From the NCBI GenBank assembly GCA_017965445.1, contig JAGCPZ010000075.1, positions 1 to 52,829 of the forward strand: a stretch of DNA of 52,829 nucleotides, written 5' to 3'. The notes below the pieces were generated by a model. The model saw only the letters and a program-made list of their open reading frames with translations. It ran no database searches and was not told where the DNA came from. This stretch comes from Fibrobacter sp. (lineage in GTDB: Bacteria > Fibrobacterota > Fibrobacteria > Fibrobacterales > Fibrobacteraceae). Position 1 is the first letter of the stretch, and every line of letters starts with the position of its first letter. A program made the position numbers and the translations under genes. This document shows positions 39,857-48,789 of this stretch, in pieces.

Positions 39857-41602
39857 TTACGAAAGGGCCGCAACAACGTCTTTTGCGACCTGCGACGGAT
39901 TCAAATGATTCTTCTCGCAGAGTTCGGCAAAGCTTACCTTGTCGTAAAATTCCTTGGAAAGCCCGCGAACAAGCACCTTCACGTTCGTCTCGGCAAGAGC
40001 CGTCGCCACCTTTTGGCCGAAGCCGCCTTCGACAACGCCATTTTCGAGCGTCACGAATACATCGTGATTCTTTGCTAGTTCCTGCAGCATCTCCTTATCG
40101 ACGCCGCTTGCATAACGCGGGTTCACAAGAGTCGCATCGATACCATCGCGACGCAGTTCCAGCGCTACTGCAGCGGCACGCTGGTAGAAATCGCCAAGGC
40201 CAATCAAGGCCACCCGGCTACCGCGATGGACAATTTTAAACTTGTTCAGAACGGAGTAGTCCTTCTCGAAAATATCGCTCCTATGGTGTACGGCGTTCGG
40301 CACGCGAATTGCCACCGGATGTTCCGTCTGGTCAATCGCCCAGTCCGCCATCGTCTTGAATTCCTCGACGCAAGTCGGGCATAGATAAACCAAGTTCGGA
40401 ATATTGGAAAGCATCGGGATATCGAAAATACAAAGGTGCGTCGTATCGTTCATGCCGTCGGCACCTGACATCGTTACGAGAATCGTTGCAGGATTATTGT
40501 TGGCGCAAAGGTCCTGCGAAAGCTGATCGTAAGTGCGCTGGAGGAACGTGCTATGCGTGCTGTAAACAGGCTTTGCCCCGCCCTTCGCAAGCCCAGAAGC
40601 AAGAGCCACTGCATGTTCTTCAGCAATTCCCACGTCGATGAACTGCTTGCCCGCCTCCTTACGGCGTGCCGCATGGAAGCCAATCCCCGCCGGAACTGCG
40701 GAATGGATTACGACCACTTTCGGGTCGCTCTTGATTTTCGCCATCAAATAGAGACCGAGGATTTCGCCATAGCTTTCGCCACTGCCCCAGTTGATTTCGC
40801 CCGTTTCGATGTTAAACGGTGCCGCCCAATGCCAGCCTTCGCGATTCTGTTCGGCGAATGAATAGCCACGGCCTTTTTGCGTATGAATGTGGACCACGAC
40901 CGGGCGCGTTGTATCCTTCACAGACTTGAAAATTTCAATCAGCGAAGCGATATCGTTACCTTGTTCCAAGTACTTGTAATCAAAGCCAAGCGACTTGAAA
41001 TAATTGTTTTCGGACTTGCCCGCAGTCGCCCGGAGTTCTGCCAAGGACTTGTAGAGGCCTCCGTGATTTTCGGCGATGGACATTTCGTTGTCGTTGACAA
41101 CCACGATAAAGTTCGTCGCGTATTCGCCCGCATTGTCAAGACCTTCAAAAGCCTCGCCACCGCTCAAGGAACCATCGCCAATCACAGCAATCACATTGCC
41201 AGATTCACGCAAGACATCGCGAGCAGTAGCAAGTCCAAGCGCAAGGCTTACCGACGTGGATGTATGCCCCACCATAAAGAAGTCATGTTCGCTTTCGATC
41301 GGTTCCGTGTAGCCCGTCACATCGCCATAATGATCCGCATCCAGGAACGCCTGAGCGCGCCCCGTGAGCATCTTGTGGCTATAACTCTGGTGGCTCACGT
41401 CATAGACAATCTTGTCTTTCGGGGATTCAAAAACATAGTGGAGCGCAATCGTCGCTTCGACAAAGCCGAGGTTCGGCGCCAAGTGACCGCCACGCTTGGA
41501 AAGTTTTTGGATGATAGCCGCACGCATTTCGGCAGCAAGCTGTTCGAGACTCTTGATGTCCAACGTTTTCACGTCGGCAGGGGACTTGATATATTCTAAC
41601 AT
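39857..41602 (-). CDS. DXS-like thiamin-diphosphate enzyme (1-deoxy-D-xylulose-5-phosphate synthase family)
   Basis: About 581 residues from ATG 41602 (MLEYIKSPADV). GGHLAPNLGFVEATIALHYVF, DVSHQSYSHKMLTG (His), GDGSLSGGEAFEG (ThDP motif) and FIDVGIAEEHAVALASG (catalytic Glu) place it in the DXS family. But the canonical DRAGLVGADGPTH block reads TMSGADGMNDTTH, losing the Arg and Asp that contact substrate in true DXS, and IRYPRG reads IRVPNA. It fits a paralogous DXS-like group of uncertain reaction rather than the isoprenoid enzyme, unless this is the only copy in the genome. Confidence 0.8.
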   Translation of the reverse strand: MLEYIKSPADVKTLDIKSLEQLAAEMRAAIIQKLSKRGGHLAPNLGFVEATIALHYVFESPKDKIVYDVSHQSYSHKMLTGRAQAFLDADHYGDVTGYTEPIESEHDFFMVGHTSTSVSLALGLATARDVLRESGNVIAVIGDGSLSGGEAFEGLDNAGEYATNFIVVVNDNEMSIAENHGGLYKSLAELRATAGKSENNYFKSLGFDYKYLEQGNDIASLIEIFKSVKDTTRPVVVHIHTQKGRGYSFAEQNREGWHWAAPFNIETGEINWGSGESYGEILGLYLMAKIKSDPKVVVIHSAVPAGIGFHAARRKEAGKQFIDVGIAEEHAVALASGLAKGGAKPVYSTHSTFLQRTYDQLSQDLCANNNPATILVTMSGADGMNDTTHLCIFDIPMLSNIPNLVYLCPTCVEEFKTMADWAIDQTEHPVAIRVPNAVHHRSDIFEKDYSVLNKFKIVHRGSRVALIGLGDFYQRAAAVALELRRDGIDATLVNPRYASGVDKEMLQELAKNHDVFVTLENGVVEGGFGQKVATALAETNVKVLVRGLSKEFYDKVSFAELCEKNHLNPSQVAKDVVAALS

Positions 41603-41642
41603 TGAGGAACCGTTTTGATACTTTTTTGAATTTAATATATAC

Positions 41643-41675
41643 AAAAAAACTCTTGAGGTTATTATTTCTCAAGAG
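41643..41675 (-). terminator. Intrinsic terminator after the small membrane protein gene
   Basis: CTCTTGAG and CTCAAGAG form an 8-bp stem (41650-41675); on the minus strand it is followed by TTTTTTT. A T-run on the other side also allows plus-strand use. Confidence 0.8.
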
Positions 41676-41770
41676 ACTCTTTTTTACAGGTGTAAACAAG
41701 GATTTTATCCCCAAAATGCATACTTGCGGAATGCACCGATTACTTCGTACCGCCTAATTCCATATATAAA

Positions 41771-42037
41771 TTACAGCACGTAAAATGCAAGATACAACGT
41801 AAACGCAATAAATATAATGGCGATAGGCACCAGGAACCAGAAGCACAAGAAGCCGACTTTCAAATCGTAGAAGAACATCTTCCAGCGGCCGCGTTTGGTC
41901 TTGCAAATTTCATCGCGACACTCGGGGCAGATATTGCCGATTCTATTGCGGACGCGAATGGCAAGATTTCCCTGCAAAGGCGACATCCCGACCTTGTCGT
42001 TAAATTCTTTCTTACAAATTGAACATGTGGATTGCAT
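41771..42037 (-). CDS. Small zinc-ribbon membrane protein
   Basis: 88 residues. Two CxxC pairs (CSIC near residue 5 and CPEC near residue 38) can hold one zinc ion; then a basic stretch (KTKRGRWK) and a single long hydrophobic end (FLCFWFLVPIAIIFIAFTLYLAFYVL) that may form one or two helices. Function unknown. A TATATT -10 lies 6 nt before the ATG, so the transcript may be leaderless. A terminator follows at 41643-41675. Confidence 0.7.
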   Translation of the reverse strand: MQSTCSICKKEFNDKVGMSPLQGNLAIRVRNRIGNICPECRDEICKTKRGRWKMFFYDLKVGFLCFWFLVPIAIIFIAFTLYLAFYVL

Positions 42038-42043
42038 GTGTGG

Positions 42044-42049
42044 AATATA
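42044..42049 (-). promoter_or_regulatory. -10 element directly before the small membrane protein gene
   Basis: TATATT on the minus strand with only 6 nt to the ATG; a start site seven bases after it would coincide with the start codon. No clear -35 is seen. Confidence 0.3.
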
Positions 42050-42063
42050 GTAAATAGAACGTC

Positions 42064-42126
42064 AGCTATGAGGTCGCTTCGCTTTGAGCTATGGGCTCGC
42101 TCGTAAACTCGCTTTGAGCTGTTCTA
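42064..42126 (-). repeat. Family B modular repeat, copy 3
   Basis: On the minus strand the lipoprotein's TAG stop (42124-42126) is followed by AACAGCTCAAAGCGAGTTT, then CGAGCGAGCCCATAGCTC, AAAGCGAAGCGACC, TCATAGCT. The words CTCAAAGCGA and TCATAGC are the reverse-orientation forms of TCGCTTTGAG and GCTATGA. Confidence 0.6.
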
Positions 42127-43188
42127 ATTGCTCATGCCTTTAAACAGCGTCGTGATGGTCAGGGAATCGAGATTTTTGAAATTGTTACCATAATTATATC
42201 TGTATTTCAACGTCCAAGTGATAAGCGTATCCTTTTCCAAAGGCGATTCAAGATAATTTGTCAGATAAAAGGAACTTTGGTAATAAGGCGTTGGGTAAGT
42301 ATATGCAATGCCATATGGGCGGAACACATCCGTAATTTCAACAAGACAAATCGATGCAGAATCCTTAACCGTCTTACACACATCCTTTTTTCTTGTCGAA
42401 GCCCAGTCCGGTAATCCTTCCACAGAAACAGAATATCCTGTGACCAACGTATCCATTCCAAAAATTTCTTTTTGAGTATCCAGTGTATCGAGTGCTTTGC
42501 GGAACGCAGCTGTATCGAATGCTGGCGCATTGACGGCAGGAACATAATCCGTCCAAGCATTAGCCCCGTAATTCAAGAACGTTGTATCACGAGCAATTGT
42601 TCGTAATGTCGTATGGAACGTATCATGATAAACAGTATCAACCACACATCGATACCCCGGTTGAGAGCATAATAAGGAATTGGACGGACGATATATCAAA
42701 TCATAATCAACAACAGTATTGCGATGTTTTTCAATAACATCGTACATATAACATGAGCTGGCTTCCGTACAGCTAAACTTCTTTTGCGTATCAGAGGAAT
42801 CAAGAGTGCAATAAATAGGGACACGACCGCACGGTCCCGATTCCCCGCTTTTTTCTGCCGTGAATTTAGTAAGCGTATCTCGTTTATTCGCACTACGGTC
42901 TAAATAAATAAAGCTAGTGTACTTTTCATTGCTTGTAATCAAAGTATCGTCATAGACAGTATCTTTATAAACATCCATGACACTATGGACAAAGATGGTA
43001 TCGCAAAAAGTGCGCAACGAGTCCAACTGTTTGTCCGTTTTAGAATCCAACAATTCAATCGTACATTGTCCATCCGGAGTGTAACTTATCGGTTCTGAAA
43101 TAGATTCCAAACCAGACGTTGAATTATTGCACGACGAAAACATCGCCACAATCGGAAAAAGCAAAAGAGTTTGAGATAATTTCTTCAT
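42124..43188 (-). CDS. Hypothetical lipoprotein
   Basis: 354 residues from ATG 43188 (MKKLSQTLLLFPIVAMFSSC, lipobox FSSC); the frame is open a further 240 bp into repeat sequence but nothing there looks coding. The mature protein is rich in Thr, Asp, Ser and Tyr with repeated 'D.TL...' phrases (VYHDTFHTTLRTIARDTTF, KDTLITWTLKYRYN), suggesting beta structure. I recognise no family. A family B repeat begins at its stop codon. Confidence 0.65.
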   Translation of the reverse strand: MKKLSQTLLLFPIVAMFSSCNNSTSGLESISEPISYTPDGQCTIELLDSKTDKQLDSLRTFCDTIFVHSVMDVYKDTVYDDTLITSNEKYTSFIYLDRSANKRDTLTKFTAEKSGESGPCGRVPIYCTLDSSDTQKKFSCTEASSCYMYDVIEKHRNTVVDYDLIYRPSNSLLCSQPGYRCVVDTVYHDTFHTTLRTIARDTTFLNYGANAWTDYVPAVNAPAFDTAAFRKALDTLDTQKEIFGMDTLVTGYSVSVEGLPDWASTRKKDVCKTVKDSASICLVEITDVFRPYGIAYTYPTPYYQSSFYLTNYLESPLEKDTLITWTLKYRYNYGNNFKNLDSLTITTLFKGMSN

Positions 43189-43334
43189 GTAAATAAAAAT
43201 ACATAAGCACTGTATAAAATAAACATTAAAAATGAAGAAAAAATGAGAAAAAGCGTGAAAAACGCACTTAAAAAATAAAAAATGTATTATATAGAACTTA
43301 GACAGTAGTTTTGTGGCGTCATGGCGGACTGGTG

Positions 43335-43434
43335 AAAACCCCAAAGCACCCGTAGGGTGCGACCCCATAGCCCAAAGAGACCCTTCGATGAAACTCAGGG
43401 TAAACTCCGAGCCGACCCCACAGCCCAGCAATTA
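43335..43434. repeat. Family B modular repeat, copy 4 (at the EamA gene stop)
   Basis: On the minus strand from the TAA stop (43432-43434): TTGCTGGGCTGTGGGGTCGG, an inserted family A-like segment (ACCCTGAGTTTCATCGAAGGGT), TTTGGGCTATGGGGTCGC, hairpin ACCC/TAC/GGGT, GCTTTGGGG. The hairpin GCACCC/GGGTGC is at 43346-43360. Confidence 0.65.
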
Positions 43435-44301
43435 CTTCTTCGCCGCAATGAGCACTACAGAGCCGAGAATCAAGGCAATCCCCGCCATGATGCGCGTGGT
43501 TAGCGTTTCGCCAAAGACCATCACGCCAATCGTCACGGCGGTCACAGGTTCCAAAGCGCCAAGAATCGCCGTCGGCGTAGAACCCACGATGCGCACAGCC
43601 TTTACCATGAAAATGAGCGAGAGCACCGTCGGCACAAGGCCCAGCATAAAGCCCCAGCCCCACGAACTTGCCTGCGTAAAAAGCGGCGGGAGGCCAGCGC
43701 CAAGCGTCACGGAATAAAGCAGCAAAAACACGAGGCAGAAGCAAATGGCGTAAAAAGTCATTTTCACGGAGCCCATCTGCAAGTTGATGCGGTTTGCCAT
43801 CACCATGTAAATGGCATAGCTTAAGGACGACAAGAACACCAGCAGGCACCCCACTGAGCTTAGCGTCGAGCCATCGCCGCCGCGATACAAAAGCGCCACG
43901 CCCGCCATCGAGACCGCGATAGAAGCGATTGTCCAAGCCTTTATACGTTCCTTGAAGAAAATGGCCATGAGCACCGAGACTTCGAGCGGATACAGGAACA
44001 GAAGCGTGGAGGCCAGGCCTGCATCCATGTACTTGAACGAAGCGTAATACGTGAGGGAACTTGCGGCAAACAAGAAACCAAACGCCACAAGGGCACGAAA
44101 CTCACGGAACGAGATTTTGAAGTGCGAACCCTTGGAAAGCATGACGACCATGAGCAACAGCGCTGCCGTCAAAAATCGGTAAAAGAGAACGGTCTCCGGC
44201 GAATGGCCCTGTGCATACAAGTGGAGCGCCCCCAGCGGATTTGTGCCGTAGCACATTGCAGAAAGAGCTGCAAAAATAAAACCTAAGCCTGTTTTTTTCA
44301 C
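43432..44301 (-). CDS. EamA-family (DMT) transporter
   Basis: 289 residues with about ten hydrophobic helices arranged as two EamA repeats: helix 1 GFIFAALSAMCYGTNPLGAL, helix pair near YRFLTAALLLMVVML, and the second repeat with PTAILGALEPVTAVTIGVMVFGE, the classic EamA end. Such transporters export amino acids, nucleotides or other metabolites. The start is GTG, only 7 nt after a TATATT -10, suggesting a leaderless mRNA. Confidence 0.9.
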   Translation of the reverse strand: MKKTGLGFIFAALSAMCYGTNPLGALHLYAQGHSPETVLFYRFLTAALLLMVVMLSKGSHFKISFREFRALVAFGFLFAASSLTYYASFKYMDAGLASTLLFLYPLEVSVLMAIFFKERIKAWTIASIAVSMAGVALLYRGGDGSTLSSVGCLLVFLSSLSYAIYMVMANRINLQMGSVKMTFYAICFCLVFLLLYSVTLGAGLPPLFTQASSWGWGFMLGLVPTVLSLIFMVKAVRIVGSTPTAILGALEPVTAVTIGVMVFGETLTTRIMAGIALILGSVVLIAAKK

Positions 44302-44436
44302 GCGCGAAAATATAGGAAATGTCGGATAAAAGGGAACAAATTCAGCACACCGATGTGTAGCGATTTAGCTCTCCGCTCAAGGTGAAAACCACGACAAAAA
44401 CGCTCGCATTTGGGGCATGGTCGAGGCGAAGGGGGG

Positions 44437-44570
44437 TTCCGGCTCGGAGGCCGGAATGACAGAGGAAGAAGAGGAGGATACGGCCTTACTACTGCTCGTC
44501 GTAGCTTTGCTGCAGCTTGTCATGCCGGACGGAGCCTGCCCTGAGCTTGTCGAACGGGTTCCGGCATCAC
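44437..44570. repeat. Two family A' repeats
   Basis: 44437-44460: TTCCGG, CTCGGAG, CCGGAATGAC. 44519-44570: GTCATGCCGGA, an inner segment with CCCTGAGCTTGTCGAACGGG, TTCCGGCATCAC. The second has another repeat word nested between its arms. Confidence 0.65.
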
Positions 44571-44599
44571 CTTTTTTAGAAGAAGAACTGTGTGTTTCA

Positions 44600-44628
44600 C
44601 TGGATCCTTCGCTTGAGCTCAGGATGAC
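44600..44628. repeat. Family A repeat
   Basis: CTGGATCCTTC, GCTTGAGC, TCAGGATGAC; outer words match the copies at 26707-26797. Confidence 0.7.
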
Positions 44629-44637
44629 AAAAAAATA

Positions 44638-44675
44638 GCTATTGACCATTGACCAACGACCAATGAGCAATAACT
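44638..44675. repeat. Family C-like tract downstream of smc
   Basis: Words TTGACCATTGACC, AACGACCAATGAGC and AATAAC lie directly after the smc stop on the minus strand. Confidence 0.4.
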
Positions 44676-47600
44676 AAATCGCAAATTTAGTGGCATCGGC
44701 GAGCTGTACGCTAGCAATGCGGGAAATGCCCTTGATTTCCTGAGTCACACCATAGAGCATGTCGGCTTCGGCCATGGTACGCTTGTTATGGGTCACGACG
44801 ATGAACAAAGTCTGCTTGCTGAATTCGCGGAGGAGCGCCATAAAGCGACCGACGTTAGCGTCATCAAGCGGACCGTCAACTTCGTCCAGCACGCAGTACG
44901 GAGACGGCTTTTCCATGTAAATTGCGAACAACAGTGCTGTTGCGGTCAATGCATGTTCACCACCGGAGAGTGCCTTGATACCGCGCATTTTCTTGCCTGT
45001 CGGTCGGACGTTGATTTCAATGTCGGCATCGAGAATGTCCATGGGCTTGCCCATTTCATCGACTTTTTCGACGAGGCTCATCTTCGTTTCGCCATTGAGG
45101 AACAGCTTGCTGAACACGAACTGGAAGTTCTTCTGGATGCGGGCAAACGTTTCAAGATAACGCTGGCGTGCAATGTCGTCGAGCTTTGTAATGGTGCGGT
45201 CGAGCGAGGCGCGGGCGCGGTCGAGGTCGTCGAACTGCTTTTCGACTTCTTCGAGACGCTTCTTTTCGTCTTCGTAATCTTCCATCACGTTGATGTTGAT
45301 CGGCCCAAGTTCCTTGATTTTGCCGCGGAGTTCACGAATCTCGCGGTCGGCTTCGGGCTGCGTGTATTCCACGCGTTCAACGTTTTCGGGATTATCGAGA
45401 TCGACAGTCCATTCGTTCGTGATGCGTTCGCGGAGGCGGTCGAGATTGTTCTGGAGGGATTCCTGACGACGGCCAACGTCATTCAGTTCCTTCATCTTTT
45501 CAATCATGTCATCGCGGAGGCGGTTCACTTCGTCACGCCAACCTTCCAAATCGCCACTCACGAGGTCGTAGCGTTCACGAGCGAGGTCGCGGTTGCGTTC
45601 CAGTTCACGGAGCGCGTTATCTTTCACTTGCGCTTCGTCGGCGAGCTTGTTGCAATCCGTCTCGAACTTTTCAATAGAAACCGTATTCTTTTCAATTTCT
45701 TCACGGCGGTTGCGGATCGTATTGTCCAAAAATTCCATCTGGTCGGCAATGGCGACCAAGCGGTTCTGATTCTGCTTGAGGCGAGAAGTCTTGTCTTGCG
45801 CACTGCGTTCGAGTTCGCGGACATCTTCTTCTTTTTCGCGGAGCATCGTCTCGTTTTCGCCCAACTGGTCCGAAATCGTCTGGTAGCGTTCTTCGACCTT
45901 CTCGACTTCGGTTTCGGCTTCGGCAAGTTCGGCATCGCTGTTCTTGGACTGCGCCGCCGCATCAATCCGATTCTGGGCGTTCGTCATTTCGCCATTAAGC
46001 TGATTCAAGCGACGGGTGCAAGTTTCGACCGTATTCGTATGGATTCGGATGGAGGCGTCGCCACCGCGCAGGGAATCGCGCTTTTCGCGGATTTCATCGA
46101 CCAAAGACGAGAGCATCTGGGCGTCTTCTTCGGTCAGTTCACGCAAGCGGTCCACGTTCTCTTCACCGGCAGAAATGTCGCCAAGCACCTTTTTCAAAAG
46201 CGCTTCGGCATCGGCAATTTCGTTCTTGCGGGAGAGAGCGCCCGACGTCGAGACGCCAAACGAAACAAGGCCGCTTGTACGCACAATCGTATCGGCGGTG
46301 ACAAAATTCAAGTCTTCGCCACGGTATTCCTTTGCCAAATTGAGCGCCGTCTGCAAAGAATCCACAACAAAATAGCGCGAGAGAATTCCCGAAAGCCAAG
46401 GAGAAACTTCGTCATCCGTCTTCACAAAATCCTTGAGCGAGCCCACAACGCCCGGATTGTTCACCGGCTTGTCGTAAGCAGGAGCCGCACTCGAAACAAG
46501 CGACATGAGCACCTTGCCCACATTTTCGCTCTTGAGCGCATCTACAATTTCATTCACAGCACTGTCGCCATTCACGACAACAGAATCAAGGATTTCACCG
46601 AGAGCGGCTTCGACGCTCGATGCGTATTCCGGTGTCGCCTCGATACGTTCCGAAACAAGACCGCCAATGAGGTTCGACTTGTTTTCCTTGAGGTAACGGT
46701 TTGCGTCCGAAGCTTCGTTCATTACGCTCTGTAGCACGTCAATTCGAGACTGCAAGCGGGCTTCTTCGTTCTTTAAGCCCTGCAATTTCTGCTGCGCTTC
46801 GGTGAATTCCGCGCGTTCCGATTCCAGGCGCTCTTCACGCGTGGCGCGCTGTTCTTCGAGATTTTCGATTTCGCGATTCGTGTCCTCGATGCCCGCTTGG
46901 ATTTCGGCGATGTTCGCTTCGGCATCGGACTTTTGCTTGTCGAGACCTTCGATTTCGGTCTGCCACTTCGCGATGTTCGTCTGGAGCATGTAGACTTCGG
47001 CATCCATGCGTTCAAAACGGCCACGGAGAGAGTTCACGCGGTTCGTCGCCTGCAAGCGTTCGTTCGAAAGTTCACGGGACTGCGTACGCAAGTCATCGAC
47101 CTTGTCGCGCATGACCTGGAGCGTTTCGCGTTCGCGTTCCAAAAGCGCATTCAGCTCGTCCATGTCGTTTTCGCTACCGAGAACCGCAATTTCTTCTTCG
47201 AGCTTTGATTTTTCTTGAGAAAGTTCCTGCGACTTCTGTTCGCTGCGTTCAATTTCGCTTTGCGCCTTTTCGTTCGAAGACTGGAGGCCCGACATGGAAT
47301 CCCGCAAACGCACGATGTTGTTGTTCAAGTCGTTGAGGGCAATCGTCGCAGCCTGCACTTCGCGTTCCAAGTCGCGGTAAGCGTTCTCGTCTTCGCTAAT
47401 GGCAAGCTTCTTTTCTTCAATCTTCGCTTGCAGCTCCGTCGCCTTCGTCTTGGAAGATTCCACTTCGTGGTTCATGCGCTTGGTCGTCGTATCCAGCGTG
47501 GCCAAGCCTTCCTTGTAATCCTCAAATTTGTCCAAACTGACAGACAAATCAAGTTCGCGGAGACGCGTATTTAGCTGTTTGTATGCATTGACCTTTTCGG

Positions 47601-48228
47601 CCTGAGTTTCATAAAGACGGACAGAGCGGCGGACACTGCGCAAGTTGTCTTCGACGCGTTCCATATCCATCTGCACGCGTTCCAGCTGGCGGCGCGTTTC
47701 CTTGCGCTGCTGCTTGTACTTGCTCACGCCGGCGGCTTCTTCAAAAAGCACGCGACGGTCATCGGCCTTGTCCGAAAGCACCGCCTTAATCATGTCGGCG
47801 TTCATCTGCGAATACGTGCTGGAACCAAGGCCCGAGTCAAAAAGCAAGGCGTGAACGTCACGCAAGCGGCATTCCTGGTTGTTGATAAGGTATTCGCCCG
47901 AACCATCGCGGTGCACGCGGCGGGTCACGATGACTTCGGAATAATCAGAAGCAAGCGTTCCATCGCTATTATCAATCACAATGGAAACTTCGGCAAGACT
48001 CATGGCGGCTCGTTCTTCGGTACCGCTAAAAATCACGTCCTGCATTTTGCCCATACGGAGTGCGGCTGCTTTCTGTTCACCGAGCACCCAACGGATGGCG
48101 TCCGTAATATTGGACTTGCCACAGCCGTTCGGCCCCACGACAGCCGTAAGACCCTTCGTCGGGAAGTTAATTTCCGTCCTCTGCGCGAAGGACTTAAAAC
48201 CAAAAATCTTTAACTTAGTTATCTGCAC
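44674..48228 (-). CDS. smc: Chromosome segregation protein SMC
   Basis: 1184 residues, full SMC length. N-terminal Walker A GPNGCGKSN (about 32-40) with AIRWVLGEQ; long coiled coil to ~510; hinge about 515-665 (LIGGLVSERIEATPEYASSVEAAL...); second coiled coil; C-terminal head with signature ALSGGEHALTATALLFAIY and Walker B YCVLDEVDGPLDD. SMC forms a ring with ScpA and ScpB that folds and separates chromosomes. No scp gene is in the window. The gene is followed by family C and A repeats. Confidence 0.97.
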   Translation of the reverse strand: MQITKLKIFGFKSFAQRTEINFPTKGLTAVVGPNGCGKSNITDAIRWVLGEQKAAALRMGKMQDVIFSGTEERAAMSLAEVSIVIDNSDGTLASDYSEVIVTRRVHRDGSGEYLINNQECRLRDVHALLFDSGLGSSTYSQMNADMIKAVLSDKADDRRVLFEEAAGVSKYKQQRKETRRQLERVQMDMERVEDNLRSVRRSVRLYETQAEKVNAYKQLNTRLRELDLSVSLDKFEDYKEGLATLDTTTKRMNHEVESSKTKATELQAKIEEKKLAISEDENAYRDLEREVQAATIALNDLNNNIVRLRDSMSGLQSSNEKAQSEIERSEQKSQELSQEKSKLEEEIAVLGSENDMDELNALLERERETLQVMRDKVDDLRTQSRELSNERLQATNRVNSLRGRFERMDAEVYMLQTNIAKWQTEIEGLDKQKSDAEANIAEIQAGIEDTNREIENLEEQRATREERLESERAEFTEAQQKLQGLKNEEARLQSRIDVLQSVMNEASDANRYLKENKSNLIGGLVSERIEATPEYASSVEAALGEILDSVVVNGDSAVNEIVDALKSENVGKVLMSLVSSAAPAYDKPVNNPGVVGSLKDFVKTDDEVSPWLSGILSRYFVVDSLQTALNLAKEYRGEDLNFVTADTIVRTSGLVSFGVSTSGALSRKNEIADAEALLKKVLGDISAGEENVDRLRELTEEDAQMLSSLVDEIREKRDSLRGGDASIRIHTNTVETCTRRLNQLNGEMTNAQNRIDAAAQSKNSDAELAEAETEVEKVEERYQTISDQLGENETMLREKEEDVRELERSAQDKTSRLKQNQNRLVAIADQMEFLDNTIRNRREEIEKNTVSIEKFETDCNKLADEAQVKDNALRELERNRDLARERYDLVSGDLEGWRDEVNRLRDDMIEKMKELNDVGRRQESLQNNLDRLRERITNEWTVDLDNPENVERVEYTQPEADREIRELRGKIKELGPININVMEDYEDEKKRLEEVEKQFDDLDRARASLDRTITKLDDIARQRYLETFARIQKNFQFVFSKLFLNGETKMSLVEKVDEMGKPMDILDADIEINVRPTGKKMRGIKALSGGEHALTATALLFAIYMEKPSPYCVLDEVDGPLDDANVGRFMALLREFSKQTLFIVVTHNKRTMAEADMLYGVTQEIKGISRIASVQLADATKFAI

Positions 48229-48250
48229 TGGGTTGAAATGTAGAAAAAAA

Positions 48251-48290
48251 GTAAGAAGTGGTTAGTAAATAGTGGTTAGTGGTTAGGGAT
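48251..48290. repeat. Family C tract between smc and a lipoprotein gene
   Basis: GTAAGAAGTGG, TTAGTAAATAGTGG, TTAGTGG, TTAGGG: clear repeated TTAGTGG words, four bases from the lipoprotein's stop and 22 bases upstream of smc. Confidence 0.6.
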
Positions 48291-48294
48291 GACG

Positions 48295-48789
48295 TTAGCG
48301 GAACTTGAATACGGCTTTGCCGTTTTCGTCTTCGGAGACTACTAGGTACTGGCTGCCGCCTTCAAATTCTAATTCAAGTTCAGCATAAGTCTGTTCGCCT
48401 TCTCCATTGCAACCAGAACCAGCGTCTCTTTGCGTCACCCCTACTTCACTCTGCTTTTTCAAGCCCCGCACCTTAACATCACGAGTATCTGTAACGCATG
48501 AAACAGCAATCATCTTTTCATACTTATCCCACTTATCAAACCTTACTCTCACACGGAAAGTTCCGACCCAATCCTCTTCGACGACCTTGCTCTTTTCGCC
48601 TGGTTCAATCGATTCGCGAATCCAAGGGCTAACAGAAGAACCATCATCGGAAACAATATCAAGCCCAAGAATCGTCACATCGGTCTTGTTTTCGACCTGC
48701 AAACGAGTTGATGTATCAATGAACAAATGACTCATGCAAGCAGTCAAAGTAAATGTCACCAGACAAAGGAATAAACGCAAGAATTTCAT
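48295..48789 (-). CDS. Hypothetical lipoprotein
   Basis: 164 residues. The signal peptide ends in a lipobox (TLTAC). Body of beta-like strands (TRLQVENKTDVTILGLDIVSDDG, GTFRVRVRFDKWDKYEKM, YAELELEFEGGSQYLVVSED); no family recognised. Its ATG overlaps the stop of the upstream barrel gene (TAATG), so it is probably coupled to it and may be its partner in the outer membrane. Confidence 0.7.
   Translation of the reverse strand: MKFLRLFLCLVTFTLTACMSHLFIDTSTRLQVENKTDVTILGLDIVSDDGSSVSPWIRESIEPGEKSKVVEEDWVGTFRVRVRFDKWDKYEKMIAVSCVTDTRDVKVRGLKKQSEVGVTQRDAGSGCNGEGEQTYAELELEFEGGSQYLVVSEDENGKAVFKFR

Larger units (their letters stand above)
44302..44673. other. Gene-free spacer made largely of repeats
   Basis: 372 bp between smc and the EamA gene start. 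It holds a candidate promoter for the EamA gene (TTGTTC 44334-44339, TATATT 44309-44314 on the minus strand), family A' at 44437-44460 and 44519-44570, family A at 44600-44628 and a family C-like tract at 44638-44674. An open Ser-rich frame across it is a by-product of the repeats. Confidence 0.6.

Noticed and set aside
44377..44670. Ser-rich open frame on the minus strand after smc
   Set aside because: It is read through intergenic family A and A' repeats; no signal peptide or start context.
44788..46734. A 648-codon open frame on the plus strand
   Set aside because: It is antisense to smc coiled-coil and head sequence and has no recognisable features.
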